DNA from: an uncultured Bacilli bacterium
GTDB taxonomy: Bacteria; Bacillota_I; Bacilli_A; RF39; UBA660
Assembly (NCBI GenBank): GCA_948999435.1
Contig: CARJCM010000015.1
Coordinates: forward strand, 1 to 23,801
Length of the DNA stretch: 23,801 bases
Direction: 5' to 3'
The translations under genes and the position numbers were made by a program. The notes beneath the pieces were generated by a model. It saw nothing but the letters and a program-made list of their open reading frames with translations, searched no databases and was not told the DNA's origin. Numbering within the stretch: the first letter of the stretch is position 1; each line of letters begins with the position of its first letter. This document shows, one piece after another, positions 1 through 7,408 of the stretch.

Positions 1-5
1 ACAAT

Positions 6-44
6 AAAAAAGACAAATAAGCAAAAATTAATACCTATTTGTCA
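6..44 (-). terminator. Intrinsic terminator downstream of tcdA
   Basis: On the minus strand GACAAATA pairs with TATTTGTC (arms 37-44 and 13-20). G-U and G-C pairs can extend the stem by about three base pairs. A run of six T follows directly (minus strand, 12-7). It lies about 20 nt past the tcdA stop and is the best candidate for the end of that transcript. Confidence 0.7.
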
Positions 45-52
45 ACAGTCTG

Positions 53-79
53 AAACAAGAACTAATTAAGTTCTTGTTT
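53..79 (-). other. Perfect hairpin containing the tcdA stop codon
   Basis: Two perfect 11-nt arms, AAACAAGAACT (53-63) and AGTTCTTGTTT (69-79), flank a 5-nt loop. The tcdA TAG stop (62-64) lies inside it. No T run follows on the minus strand, so it is probably a 3'-end stabilising or pausing hairpin rather than the terminator itself, which is at 6-44. Confidence 0.6.
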
Positions 80-745
80 TATTATATCTTTAAAAATATA
101 ATTAGCTATAAAAATACCTGCACAAGCTGGAACAAATATTGCGCTGCCAATTACATTTCCAGTATTTTTAGCTTCTTCACTACTAAAAACAACTGGTATA
201 TTTAAATCAATATTTTGTTTACGAAGCTCACTTCTTAACTTTTTAGCGAGAGAATCATTAAAAGTTTTATTTAAAGTAGTTATTTGTAATTTTGTAGGAT
301 CAAGCTTTCTTCCTGTACCCAAAGCTGTAATTATTTTAATATTATGACTTTTAGCATACTTAATTAAAAGTATTTTAACTAAAATATCATCACATGCATC
401 TATAATATAATCGTAATTTAAATTTATATAAGTATTAAAATTATCTTCATTTAAATATACATTAATCGTATTTATTTTAACATCAGGATTAATTTCTAAG
501 TATCTAGTTTTAGCTTCTTCAACTTTTGATTTATCAATATTAGTCATTTTAGCTATAATCTGACGATTTAAATTAGAAAGAGATATAACATCACCATCAA
601 TTATAGAAATATCCTTAAAACCACTTCTAACGAGCGATTCCAAAACATATCCCCCTACTCCTCCTACGCCAACTAATAAAATTTTAGTATTTTCTATTTT
701 TTTAATATCATCAATTGTAATTAATTCTAATAATCTATCAAACAT
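62..745 (-). CDS. tcdA: tRNA threonylcarbamoyladenosine dehydratase (TcdA/CsdL, YrvM-like)
   Basis: E1/ThiF-like, ATP-dependent enzyme that cyclises t6A37 to ct6A in ANN-decoding tRNAs. An N-terminal Rossmann P-loop GVGGVGG, the acidic IDGD that binds the nucleotide ribose, the NLNRQ motif and the later TKLRSELRKQ-like segment (here KKLRSELRKQ) identify the family. At about 227 aa it is a little shorter than B. subtilis YrvM. The reading frame runs up to a TTG at 757 and an ATG at 751. I prefer ATG 745 because GGTGAT (749-754, minus strand) sits just upstream and the protein then begins MFDRLLEL. A TGCTATAAT extended -10 at 765-773 right after the 6S RNA T run would give a very short leader. 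In B. subtilis this gene also lies next to a 6S RNA. The exact start is uncertain, the function is not. Confidence 0.9.
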   Translation of the reverse strand: MFDRLLELITIDDIKKIENTKILLVGVGGVGGYVLESLVRSGFKDISIIDGDVISLSNLNRQIIAKMTNIDKSKVEEAKTRYLEINPDVKINTINVYLNEDNFNTYINLNYDYIIDACDDILVKILLIKYAKSHNIKIITALGTGRKLDPTKLQITTLNKTFNDSLAKKLRSELRKQNIDLNIPVVFSSEEAKNTGNVIGSAIFVPACAGIFIANYIFKDIIKQELN

Positions 746-764
746 ATTCATCACCAATAACTAA

Positions 765-773
765 ATTATAGCA
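765..773 (-). promoter_or_regulatory. Putative extended -10 promoter of tcdA
   Basis: The minus strand reads TTTGCTATAAT, a perfect -10 (ATTATA on plus, 765-770) preceded by the TG of an extended -10. No good -35 is seen; that position falls in the 3' part of the 6S RNA. Transcription would start near 757, only about 12 nt before the chosen ATG. Confidence 0.45.
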
Positions 774-776
774 AAT

Positions 777-954
777 AAAAACCCAAAGGAAAAGTCTGTT
801 TGTGATAAAATCCCGCGCACTCGCAGGTGGTAAGAAACATATATACTTCTGGATTCTGGCAAATCAAGACCAGCATTCAACTCCATATATAATTATTCTC
901 CCTAAACAAATCACATAGTCGGTTTTATGTGAAACAAACTATATCCTCTAGGTA
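777..954 (-). ncRNA. ssrS: 6S RNA (SsrS/BsrA-type), candidate
   Basis: 6S RNA mimics an open promoter and binds the sigma-A RNA polymerase holoenzyme. The approximately 178-nt minus-strand transcript folds as a rod. A closing stem CCUAGAGG/CCUUUGGG (945-952 with 782-789) is followed by GUUUGU/ACAAAC and AUAAAA/UUUUAU. An open middle carries a GC-rich hairpin CCUGCG-AGUG-CGCGGG on its 3' side. A terminal arm pairs AUAUAU/AUAUAU, GGA/UCC and CUGG/CCAG. It has its own extended -10 promoter and ends in TTTTT (777-781). No open reading frame fits. Its position beside tcdA matches the bsrA-yrvM neighbourhood of B. subtilis. The class is assigned from shape and synteny, not from a covariance search; another rod-shaped ncRNA is the alternative. 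Confidence 0.72.
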
Positions 955-959
955 ATCTT

Positions 960-989
960 ATTATACCACATATAAGAAAAAATATTCAA
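960..989 (-). promoter_or_regulatory. Promoter of the 6S RNA
   Basis: The minus strand carries TGGTATAAT, a perfect TATAAT (960-965) with the extended-10 TG, and a -35-like TTGAAT (984-989) at 18 bp spacing. The predicted start at about 953-954 coincides with the base of the RNA's closing stem, which supports both calls. Confidence 0.7.
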
Positions 990-1016
990 TATTAATACAT
1001 TAATTTTACATATCAC

Positions 1017-2978
1017 TTAACCAAAATTAGAGATATCTCCTATACCACTCATAGGATTAAATTCTTCACTACTATTTATATTAGTATTACTTTGGCTAGT
1101 TGATGTATTAGAAACACTACTTATGTTGTTACTTGCAGTTATAGAAACTTCCAAATTACTAGTTGGAACTCCTTCCGTAACATAATTATTCTGAATAGGC
1201 ATCGGATTAATACTTGGTTTTAATTCTTCACTCCAGCAACCGCTTACATTACAATTTGTACTATAAGGCATCGGATTAGGCATTGCAAGTTTACTAATCA
1301 TCGGTATTTTAAACGCTGAACCAAAAGCTACACAATTACCAGGTTGTAAAACTTTCATTTTTTCTATTACATCATTACTAATATTAGGAAGCATTTCTTC
1401 AATATATTTAATATCTTTAGGATGAGTCATTTTAAAGATTAAAAAGTTTGAACACTGTGCAATAACTGTATCACTAATTTCAACAGGTCTTTGACTAATA
1501 ATATCTAAAATAACACCATATTTACGTCCTTCTTTAGCAATTCGATCAAATATATTATAACCAAGTAAGAACGTATCTGTATCTTGTTGAATATATCTAT
1601 GAGCTTCTTCTAAGAACAAATGAAACGGTCTACTAGCACGATTAGTTAGCCCTTTAGCATAATCAAACAACAATTTAGAAACAATTTTAACAATTACTTT
1701 AGCATATGCATCATCTATATCTTCTAAATTAATATTAACTATTTGCGCTCTTGTATTATTCATAAGACATAATTCATCAATAAATTCTTCAATACTTACA
1801 AATTTAGAACCATCAAAATAATTATTAACTTTACTAGATATGATAGTATTAAGTCTAACTTGTAATATCATCGCTTCATTATACATCATTTGATTACCTT
1901 GGAATCCTTCACTAATTAAAGTAAATTCTAATGCATTAGCTAAATCTTTTAAAGTATAAAAAGCATTTTCTGGAATTTTCATTTCTACAATATTTTCATC
2001 TATATGCTTCAAAATATATTCTGTAATTAAAACTGATTCTCCAAAATTACCATTACTATCAATTTCAAAGCATTCGCTAAAGCTACGAGTATATCCAAGT
2101 CCTGGAATAACTGAATCAAAATTAAATTCTTTAGTATGACATACTTCTATTACTTTAAATATTTCATTCTTTTTATAACTAGTAGTCATATTACTAAATA
2201 AAATAGCTATTAAAGCTTTAGCAATTAAATGATTTTTATATTTAGTTACTTCTTCCCCTTCACTAGCAAATATTTTAGCATATTTAATACTTCTCTCTAA
2301 AATAGGTAATTGGGAATGTGTGCTTGCTTGTAATAATAATGCTATATCATCAAGCGTTAATAGATTAACAGGTATTCTAAGTAAAAAATCTGTTGGTTCT
2401 GTAGGATTAGTTGTAATAAATTTATAATTATAATTAGGGTTTATTTTATTTAAAGAACTAAATGCATTTTTATATTCGCCATATGCATCAAAGAAAAACA
2501 TATTAGCATTTCCAATAGTAGTTTTAGGATTACTAAATATATTTTGAATAATTCTAGACACACCACAAGATTTACCAGCACCACTATTACCAAATATCGC
2601 TAAATGATTTGAAAACAAACTATTTATATTAGGACATATATTAAAACCTTTATATGTAGCATTTTCTCCAAGTTCAAAAGTTTTTTCATTTAAAACTCCA
2701 ACAAGTTCTAATAATTCAGTCCCATTTATAATCCGTATTTTACTAGAAAGTAAAGGTTTGCGAATAACACCATTTACATAACGATTACCAGCATATTCTC
2801 CTAAAAAGCGTATTTTAATTTCATTATCATTAAGCTCAACTACTTCTCCAAGGATTCTTTGATCTTTATCTTCAAAAATAACATGAACATTCATTAAATC
2901 TGCTGTAATTGTATTTTTACTAATGTTTTCAACATGAGCTATATTATCACTAATATATAAAATCTTCCCAAATATCAT
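1017..2978 (-). CDS. HerA-type hexameric ATPase (DUF87/FtsK-HerA superfamily)
   Basis: A 653-aa ATPase with an N-terminal HAS-barrel-like region (about 1-90), Walker A GNSGAGKS (130-137), Walker B HLFLEEAH (453-460), a candidate arginine finger in AKEGRKYG (R485) and a SQRP sensor segment (495-498), the order expected for HerA-family DNA translocases. About 75 C-terminal residues are Ser/Asn/Thr-rich and look disordered. Archaeal HerA works with the nuclease NurA; no NurA, SIR2 or DUF4297-type partner lies next door, so a role in a known HerA-based phage-defence pair is not supported. The start ATG at 2978 has a weak site (AGGTTGAT) upstream. It stands alone between the 6S RNA promoter and the nrnA terminator, so it may be a housekeeping DNA-processing ATPase of this lineage. 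Family is firm, biological role unknown. Confidence 0.8.
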   Translation of the reverse strand: MIFGKILYISDNIAHVENISKNTITADLMNVHVIFEDKDQRILGEVVELNDNEIKIRFLGEYAGNRYVNGVIRKPLLSSKIRIINGTELLELVGVLNEKTFELGENATYKGFNICPNINSLFSNHLAIFGNSGAGKSCGVSRIIQNIFSNPKTTIGNANMFFFDAYGEYKNAFSSLNKINPNYNYKFITTNPTEPTDFLLRIPVNLLTLDDIALLLQASTHSQLPILERSIKYAKIFASEGEEVTKYKNHLIAKALIAILFSNMTTSYKKNEIFKVIEVCHTKEFNFDSVIPGLGYTRSFSECFEIDSNGNFGESVLITEYILKHIDENIVEMKIPENAFYTLKDLANALEFTLISEGFQGNQMMYNEAMILQVRLNTIISSKVNNYFDGSKFVSIEEFIDELCLMNNTRAQIVNINLEDIDDAYAKVIVKIVSKLLFDYAKGLTNRASRPFHLFLEEAHRYIQQDTDTFLLGYNIFDRIAKEGRKYGVILDIISQRPVEISDTVIAQCSNFLIFKMTHPKDIKYIEEMLPNISNDVIEKMKVLQPGNCVAFGSAFKIPMISKLAMPNPMPYSTNCNVSGCWSEELKPSINPMPIQNNYVTEGVPTSNLEVSITASNNISSVSNTSTSQSNTNINSSEEFNPMSGIGDISNFG

Positions 2979-3026
2979 TCTATCAACCTACTTTTATCTT
3001 AATAATTATAACATATTCTAATATAG

Positions 3027-3053
3027 AAAAAAAGAGAGTTTTATTCTCTTTTT
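3027..3053 (-). terminator. Intrinsic terminator of the ackA-nrnA unit
   Basis: On the minus strand AAAGAGA (3045-3051, read in reverse) pairs with TCTCTTT (3031-3037) around a 7-nt loop, followed by an uninterrupted T run (3033-3027). The hairpin starts directly at the nrnA TGA stop. Confidence 0.8.
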
Positions 3054-4045
3054 CAAATTTCAATATTACTAATACTAGCTCTTTTATATTCCTCACATAC
3101 ATTATCTAAATCTTTAATAAAAGCATTTATTTCTTCTTCATTATTAAGCCTTGCTCCACTAGCATATTTATGACCCCCACCACTATATTTAGCTGCCGTT
3201 TCATTAATAACTGGTCCATGAGAACGAATACTTACTTTATATCCTTTATTTTTTATATCCTCAGTCATAAAAGTCCAAACTAATACTTCTCTAATAAAGT
3301 TAAAACTATTAATTAAATTAGAAGGCGTTGCTAAATCAACATGATACTCTTTTATCTTGTCATTAGGAATGATTATATATCCTAAACCATTTTCTGTAAC
3401 TATTAAATTTTCAGCAATATAACCTTGAAATCTCACTTCATCAATACTTCTATCATACAAATAATTATATAAATGTGTAAAATCAACTTTGCTTTTAATT
3501 AATAAATCACTAACAACTTTAAAAGTTTTAGGTGTGGTATAAGAAAGTAAAAATCTATCACTATCAGAGACAATTCCTAAATATAAATTACCCGCAATTT
3601 TAGTATCTAGCTTAAGTGGTGTATTAAGGATTAACTCGGCAATTAATTGACAAGTTGAACAAGAAGATTCCTCTGTCCAATCAACAGGGCCTTTTATATC
3701 TTCTGCTGGATGATGATCAATCTTTAAAATTTCTTTATATTTTAAACCCTCAATACCATCAACTCTGTGCAAATTAGGAACATCTAAAACAATTAATAAG
3801 GCATCATTATATATTTCATTATCTATTTTATCTAGAATACCATAGTATTTAAATTTTGATACCCCTAAACCCACTGCATAAACTTGCTTATTCGGAAATG
3901 TCAAACGAATAGAATCGCGAAGAGCAGTTTGACTTGCTATAGCATCCGGATCAGGTCCAATATGTCTTGCTATTATAATTTGATTATATTCTTTTATTTT
4001 TTTATATACTTTTTTACAAATATTATTATTAATTAGATTCACCAT
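3053..4045 (-). CDS. nrnA: DHH/DHHA1 phosphoesterase (NrnA-like oligoribonuclease / pAp phosphatase)
   Basis: Cytoplasmic Mn-dependent phosphoesterase that degrades nano-RNA, pAp and often linear or cyclic dinucleotides. At 330 aa it has the stand-alone NrnA length with no GdpP-type membrane or GGDEF part. Metal ligands are visible in order: H28 and D32/D34 in HIGPDPDA, D88 in VLDVP, the DHH signature D110-H111-H112, and D161 in VSDSDR. The C-terminal DHHA1 substrate loop is GGGHKYASG (289-297). The ATG at 4045 lies inside the 3' end of ackA (17-nt overlap), which indicates translational coupling. Orthology to NrnA rather than another stand-alone DHH enzyme is likely, not proven. Confidence 0.87.
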   Translation of the reverse strand: MVNLINNNICKKVYKKIKEYNQIIIARHIGPDPDAIASQTALRDSIRLTFPNKQVYAVGLGVSKFKYYGILDKIDNEIYNDALLIVLDVPNLHRVDGIEGLKYKEILKIDHHPAEDIKGPVDWTEESSCSTCQLIAELILNTPLKLDTKIAGNLYLGIVSDSDRFLLSYTTPKTFKVVSDLLIKSKVDFTHLYNYLYDRSIDEVRFQGYIAENLIVTENGLGYIIIPNDKIKEYHVDLATPSNLINSFNFIREVLVWTFMTEDIKNKGYKVSIRSHGPVINETAAKYSGGGHKYASGARLNNEEEINAFIKDLDNVCEEYKRASISNIEI

Positions 4046-5240
4046 CTTTAATCAAATCATAAGTATCAAGCGCTATCATAAGTTCTTCATTAGTTGGAAT
4101 AACATAAACTGGAACTTTTGATTCTTCAATTGAAATACATCCTTCATTAATATCTAAATAGCTTGCAATTTCCATATTTTTTTCTGAATCTATATAAATA
4201 CCTAAGCATTCTAATTTTCTTAAAATATTTTCCCTAAACTCACGAGCATTTTCTCCCAAACCAGCCGCAAATACTAAAGCGTCAACATTGCCTTCTAGCT
4301 TTACATAATACTTAGCAATATAATCAACAATCCTATTAACATAAATTGTATCAGCGAGCAAAGAATCAGACTCACCATTATTAATACCCATTTCTATATC
4401 TCTGTGATCACTATATTTACCACTTAACCCTAAAAGGCCGCTTTCTTTATTTAAGATTGCATCAACTTCTTTTAAAGATTTACCAGTTTGCTCCATATAA
4501 TATGGAATAATAGTGTAATCTATATCTCCCGAACGAGTTCCCATAAGTAATCCTGCATTAGGTGTAAAACCCATTGTTGTATCAATACTTTTACCATTTT
4601 TTATACAACACATAGAAGCCCCAGAACCTATATGACAACTAATAACATTAACATTTTCTTTCCCTAACATTTCTTGAACTTTTTTTGTAATATATTTATG
4701 ACTTGTTCCATGAAAACCATATTTTCTAATACCATAATCAGTATACCAAGATTTAGGAGCTGAATATAAATATTCTTCTTCCTTCATAGTTTGATGAAAA
4801 GCTGTATCAAAAACCCCAACCATAGGAACAGAAGGTAAAGAATCTCTAAAAGCATTTATACCTACTACATTCGCTGGATTATGAAGTGGTGCTAAAGAAG
4901 ATAACTCTTCTACTGTTTTCGTAACTTCATCATTAATAATAACACTAGTAGCGTATTTATCTCCACCATGAACTAGACGATGTCCTATTCCATCTATATC
5001 TGATAATGTAGAAATAATTTTATTATCAATAAGTTCTTTGCATAAAAGTTCAATAGCAACCTTATGGTCTCTCATATCTGCTTCTTTTTTTATTTTAGAA
5101 CCATTAATTTTTAAATTATAAAAACCATTAGCAAGACCTATTTTCTCAAAGTATCCACTAATAAGTTCTTTTTCCTCTGGAAGTTCTATTAAATTAAACT
5201 TTAATGAAGAACTACCTGCATTTACCGTTAATATTTTCAT
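4029..5240 (-). CDS. ackA: Acetate kinase
   Basis: Interconverts acetyl phosphate + ADP with acetate + ATP, the last step of acetogenic fermentation. The protein begins MKILTVNAGSSSLKF (ASKHA phosphate-1 with the catalytic Asn), then shows GHRLVHGG, DTAFHQTM, GFHGTSH, GTRSGDID and a C-terminal ENAREFR. The frame is open to an ATG at 5261, but AAGGAGAG lies just upstream of ATG 5240, giving 403 aa, the usual length, so 5240 is the start. No phosphotransacetylase gene is adjacent. A TATAAT at 5260-5265 (minus strand) may be its -10, without a clear -35. It overlaps nrnA by 17 nt. Very secure. Confidence 0.97.
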   Translation of the reverse strand: MKILTVNAGSSSLKFNLIELPEEKELISGYFEKIGLANGFYNLKINGSKIKKEADMRDHKVAIELLCKELIDNKIISTLSDIDGIGHRLVHGGDKYATSVIINDEVTKTVEELSSLAPLHNPANVVGINAFRDSLPSVPMVGVFDTAFHQTMKEEEYLYSAPKSWYTDYGIRKYGFHGTSHKYITKKVQEMLGKENVNVISCHIGSGASMCCIKNGKSIDTTMGFTPNAGLLMGTRSGDIDYTIIPYYMEQTGKSLKEVDAILNKESGLLGLSGKYSDHRDIEMGINNGESDSLLADTIYVNRIVDYIAKYYVKLEGNVDALVFAAGLGENAREFRENILRKLECLGIYIDSEKNMEIASYLDINEGCISIEESKVPVYVIPTNEELMIALDTYDLIKDGESN

Positions 5241-5266
5241 AATATCTCTCCTTATAATCATTATAC

Positions 5267-5294
5267 AAAAAAAAAGATACTTTTACTATCCTTT
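5267..5294 (-). terminator. Intrinsic terminator of the dCTP-deaminase-like operon
   Basis: On the minus strand AAAGGATA (5294-5287) pairs with TATCTTTT (5279-5272) around a 7-nt loop; one pair is G-U. Nine consecutive T follow (5275-5267). The TAG stop of the upstream gene (5286-5288) is part of the hairpin. Confidence 0.8.
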
Positions 5295-6359
5295 TTTACT
5301 TTTTTGTAGAATTCTATGCATTTGGCTACCCAGCTCTTCTTTAGGTATATTTTGCATCAATCCATTATAGGTATTATCAATTTCTCCTTCAACTGTATAA
5401 TAATAAATTTGGCAGCATTTTAAATCTTTAACAATCCAAATCGGCTTAGTCGGCCTAATTCCCATATGCCAATACCCTTTATAACCAATAGAACCCATTC
5501 CAGCTGAACAATGTACGTGTAACCCATTTCTTCCAAGTGAACTACGACCACTCATCATAGGAATTAGGTTATTAGTTTCTGTCCACTCATTAGTTCTAGC
5601 CAAATATATTTCTTCTGGATACATCCACATACCATCTTCTAAATTTACTTTTTGATAAGGGTTATCAGCTTTAATATCTAAAACCGGTTCTGTATAAACA
5701 CCAATAGATTCATTCAATGTTAAATTTACTGAATTAGGATTTATTACTATTTTCTCAGTATCATCAATAAAAATATCAGGTTTGTCACCTTCCATACGTC
5801 TTTTAATTTCGTTACCACTAAGCATCCCTGAAGTATATGAGCCGTATGTTATTCCATTAGAAGTTTTTAAATTATTAGAAATATCTAAACTTGAAAAAAA
5901 AGTTAAGTTTCCAACTTGTATATCAGGATAAATAATAGTTGGTTTAGTAGCAACAATACTAAGAAGCATATTTCCATTATATCCATCATATTTATAGCCA
6001 CTATTAAGTTCAACACTTACACCCAATAAAGGCATCGCAACTTTACCATGCAATGCTGGTATAAAACCATGCGTTTCAACACTTTCAGTTGTTTTTGTAA
6101 GATATACTTTATAAGGTTCTAAAAGTAATCCTGTCTCTGGAATTTGGACTCTTTTAAGATAAAATGGTTTATCTTCCATAACTTCTTTTAAATAAACATC
6201 AGCCATTCTAGAATCTAATATTTGGTAATCATAAACATAAAGATAATTTCCCATACTTACATCAACACTATTAGGTTTCTTCATCGCATTTCCATTTAAA
6301 TTATCAATGACAATATTGCCTAATTGCATTTGTCTTTTTATTTCGTTAGTGCTTAGCAT
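5286..6359 (-). CDS. Tandem two-domain dCTP deaminase-like protein, both catalytic Glu positions lost
   Basis: The 357 aa are two copies of the dCTP deaminase/dUTPase jelly-roll fold: domain 1 about 1-175, domain 2 about 179-357. Each starts with MLSxNEIKR (residues 1 and 179), like the family's MLSDRDI start. Domain 2 keeps GRSSLGRNGL (271-280) and AG..SIGYKG, but where the family has I-T-L-E the sequence is W-H-M-G (297-300), so Gly300 replaces the catalytic Glu. In domain 1 the arginine motif has become GKVAMPLLG and the Glu position is Ser134. The gene overlaps its upstream neighbour by 7 nt (ATGCTAA), with AGGGTGA as ribosome site, and ends in its own terminator. It is unlikely to deaminate dCTP alone. 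Nucleotide binding, a structural role, or a joint complex with the adjacent single-domain protein are the options; see findings. Confidence 0.8.
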   Translation of the reverse strand: MLSTNEIKRQMQLGNIVIDNLNGNAMKKPNSVDVSMGNYLYVYDYQILDSRMADVYLKEVMEDKPFYLKRVQIPETGLLLEPYKVYLTKTTESVETHGFIPALHGKVAMPLLGVSVELNSGYKYDGYNGNMLLSIVATKPTIIYPDIQVGNLTFFSSLDISNNLKTSNGITYGSYTSGMLSGNEIKRRMEGDKPDIFIDDTEKIVINPNSVNLTLNESIGVYTEPVLDIKADNPYQKVNLEDGMWMYPEEIYLARTNEWTETNNLIPMMSGRSSLGRNGLHVHCSAGMGSIGYKGYWHMGIRPTKPIWIVKDLKCCQIYYYTVEGEIDNTYNGLMQNIPKEELGSQMHRILQKSKKG

Positions 6360-6892
6360 TTTCTTCTCACCCTACTCTCACCATATTCTTCACTTAATCT
6401 AGATTCTGTTGGTGCGATTTGGCCAAAATACTTACCACGATATAGAACACCACCATCTCCAATTAAAGGATTATAATACAAAGTTCCAATAGGCATATAA
6501 GGAAATAAACGAACAGGAATAGCTCCCTCAATTTCTAAAGTCCATGTGCCTTCAAAACCGTTATCGCCAAAACCTGCTGTAATATGAGATTTTAATCCTA
6601 ATACTGCAAGTCTATCATCTTCGTTTAAAACTGGCACAAAACCATAAGTTTTAGTAAATTCAAACGTTGCACCTATATAGCAAACTCTAGGCATTATAAC
6701 AAACCCACTTTCAGGAATAGGATATTCCTCAGTTGGCATGGAATTTCTAACATCTAATGATGGTGAATCATATATTTTAATCGAATCACCTAAAGTAACA
6801 TATATAAAATTAGCTCCAAGTTTATCTTGAGCACCATCTACATAAATTGAGCCACGCTCTATTTCTTTATTTATCGCATAATGATTTAACAT
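6353..6892 (-). CDS. Single-domain dCTP deaminase-like protein retaining the catalytic Glu
   Basis: 179 aa, close to the length of a bacterial dCTP deaminase (about 170-195 aa), the homotrimeric enzyme that makes dUTP from dCTP. NGFEGTWTLEIEG contains the expected catalytic Glu (E120), and the tail YRGKYFGQIAPTESRL (151-166) matches the family's KYxGQxxPTxSRL end. However, the GRSSLAR segment is replaced by DDRLAVLGL, and the usual QPASYDLRLG N-terminal motif has decayed to LGANFIYVTLG. The start ATG 6892 is preceded by GGGAGG. It is the first gene of a two-gene unit with its own promoter and operator candidate, and it overlaps the tandem-domain gene by 7 nt. Whether it is a working deaminase is open, because family residues outside E120 are missing. 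Confidence 0.8.
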   Translation of the reverse strand: MLNHYAINKEIERGSIYVDGAQDKLGANFIYVTLGDSIKIYDSPSLDVRNSMPTEEYPIPESGFVIMPRVCYIGATFEFTKTYGFVPVLNEDDRLAVLGLKSHITAGFGDNGFEGTWTLEIEGAIPVRLFPYMPIGTLYYNPLIGDGGVLYRGKYFGQIAPTESRLSEEYGESRVRRKC

Positions 6893-6912
6893 TTCATAAC
6901 CTCCCTAAATAA

Positions 6913-6941
6913 ATTTTAACAATAGTTAAATAAAAATGCAA
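6913..6941 (-). promoter_or_regulatory. Promoter of the dCTP-deaminase-like operon
   Basis: On the minus strand: -35 TTGCAT (6936-6941), a 17-bp spacer, -10 TAAAAT (6913-6918). The start site would be near 6906, just ahead of the GGGAGG ribosome site of the first gene. Confidence 0.6.
6915..6930. promoter_or_regulatory. Palindromic operator candidate TTTAAC-N4-GTTAAA
   Basis: A perfect inverted repeat (TTTAAC 6915-6920, GTTAAA 6925-6930, 4-nt spacer) lies between the -35 and -10 of the preceding promoter and overlaps the -10. This is where a dimeric repressor would act. AT-only palindromes do occur by chance in such DNA, and no regulator gene is adjacent. Confidence 0.4.
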
Positions 6942-6992
6942 CAAACTTTACATATATTTTAGCAATTACTTTCATTTAATATTAAAGTATAT

Positions 6993-6998
6993 TATAAT
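6993..6998 (+). promoter_or_regulatory. -10 element upstream of the TagD-like gene
   Basis: A perfect TATAAT lies 18 nt before the GTG start, and AAAGGTGAT (7005-7013) serves as ribosome site. The -35 region (near 6970-6975, TTTCAT) matches poorly, so only the -10 is called. Confidence 0.45.
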
Positions 6999-7016
6999 TA
7001 TATCAAAGGTGATTAT

Positions 7017-7400
7017 GTGAAAAAAGTTGTAGCTCACGGAACGTTTGATATTATTCATTATGGTCATGTAAACTATTTAGAGAAAGCAAAATCCTTTGGA
7101 GATTATTTAATAGTATTCGTAACAAGCGATAAAGAGTGTATCAGACATAATAAAACAAATTATTTTGACGAAAATATTCGTTTAAGAATGATTAAATCTT
7201 TTAAATGCGTAGATGAAGTTATATTAAGAGACGCTAATTTAGTTGATGCTTTAAAAACAATAGACTACGATATTTTTGTAACAACAGATTCATTCTTTAA
7301 AAATCATAGCGAAATAGCAAAACCGACTATAGTTTTAGAAAGAACAAAAGATATATCTAGCTCTTTAATAAAAGAATATTTAAATAAAGAAGAAAAATAA
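7017..7400 (+). CDS. tagD: Glycerol-3-phosphate cytidylyltransferase-like nucleotidyltransferase (TagD family)
   Basis: 127 aa, the usual TagD length. The family makes CDP-glycerol from CTP and glycerol 3-phosphate for wall teichoic acid or related polymers. The HxGH nucleotide-binding motif is in GTFDIIHYGHVNYL, followed by AKSFGDYLIV, the Y-F-x-x-x-x-R segment (NYFDENIRLRMI), and RTKDISSSLIKE, matching the RTxxISTTxIK signature. The residues after K-E-C differ somewhat from classical TagD, so another small alcohol phosphate could be the substrate. The start is GTG 7017: the ATG two bases upstream (7015) reads ATG-TGA and is a dead end. It is the only plus-strand gene between the left edge and the IS. 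It ends exactly where the convergent ftsW ends, with no base between the two stop codons. Confidence 0.8.
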   Translation: MKKVVAHGTFDIIHYGHVNYLEKAKSFGDYLIVFVTSDKECIRHNKTNYFDENIRLRMIKSFKCVDEVILRDANLVDALKTIDYDIFVTTDSFFKNHSEIAKPTIVLERTKDISSSLIKEYLNKEEK

Positions 7401-7408
7401 TTATTTTT
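7393..7408. other. AT palindrome at the tagD/ftsW tail-to-tail junction
   Basis: AAAAATAATTATTTTT is a perfect 16-bp palindrome spanning both stop codons (TAA 7398-7400 on plus, TTA 7401-7403 read on minus). With no loop and no GC it is a poor terminator; convergent transcripts may simply run into each other here. Confidence 0.35.

Noticed and set aside
32..48. TTGACA on the minus strand near 40-45 as a promoter
   Set aside because: It is the first arm of the tcdA terminator hairpin; anything it could drive lies outside the window.
820..835. AGGTGG-like string near 825 as a second T-box
   Set aside because: It is on the plus strand, is part of the 6S candidate's internal hairpin in complement, and has no stem I, specifier or downstream gene on that strand.
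5241..5261. Upstream ATG for acetate kinase
   Set aside because: The extra seven residues include the ribosome binding site itself, and the family starts at MKILTVNAG.
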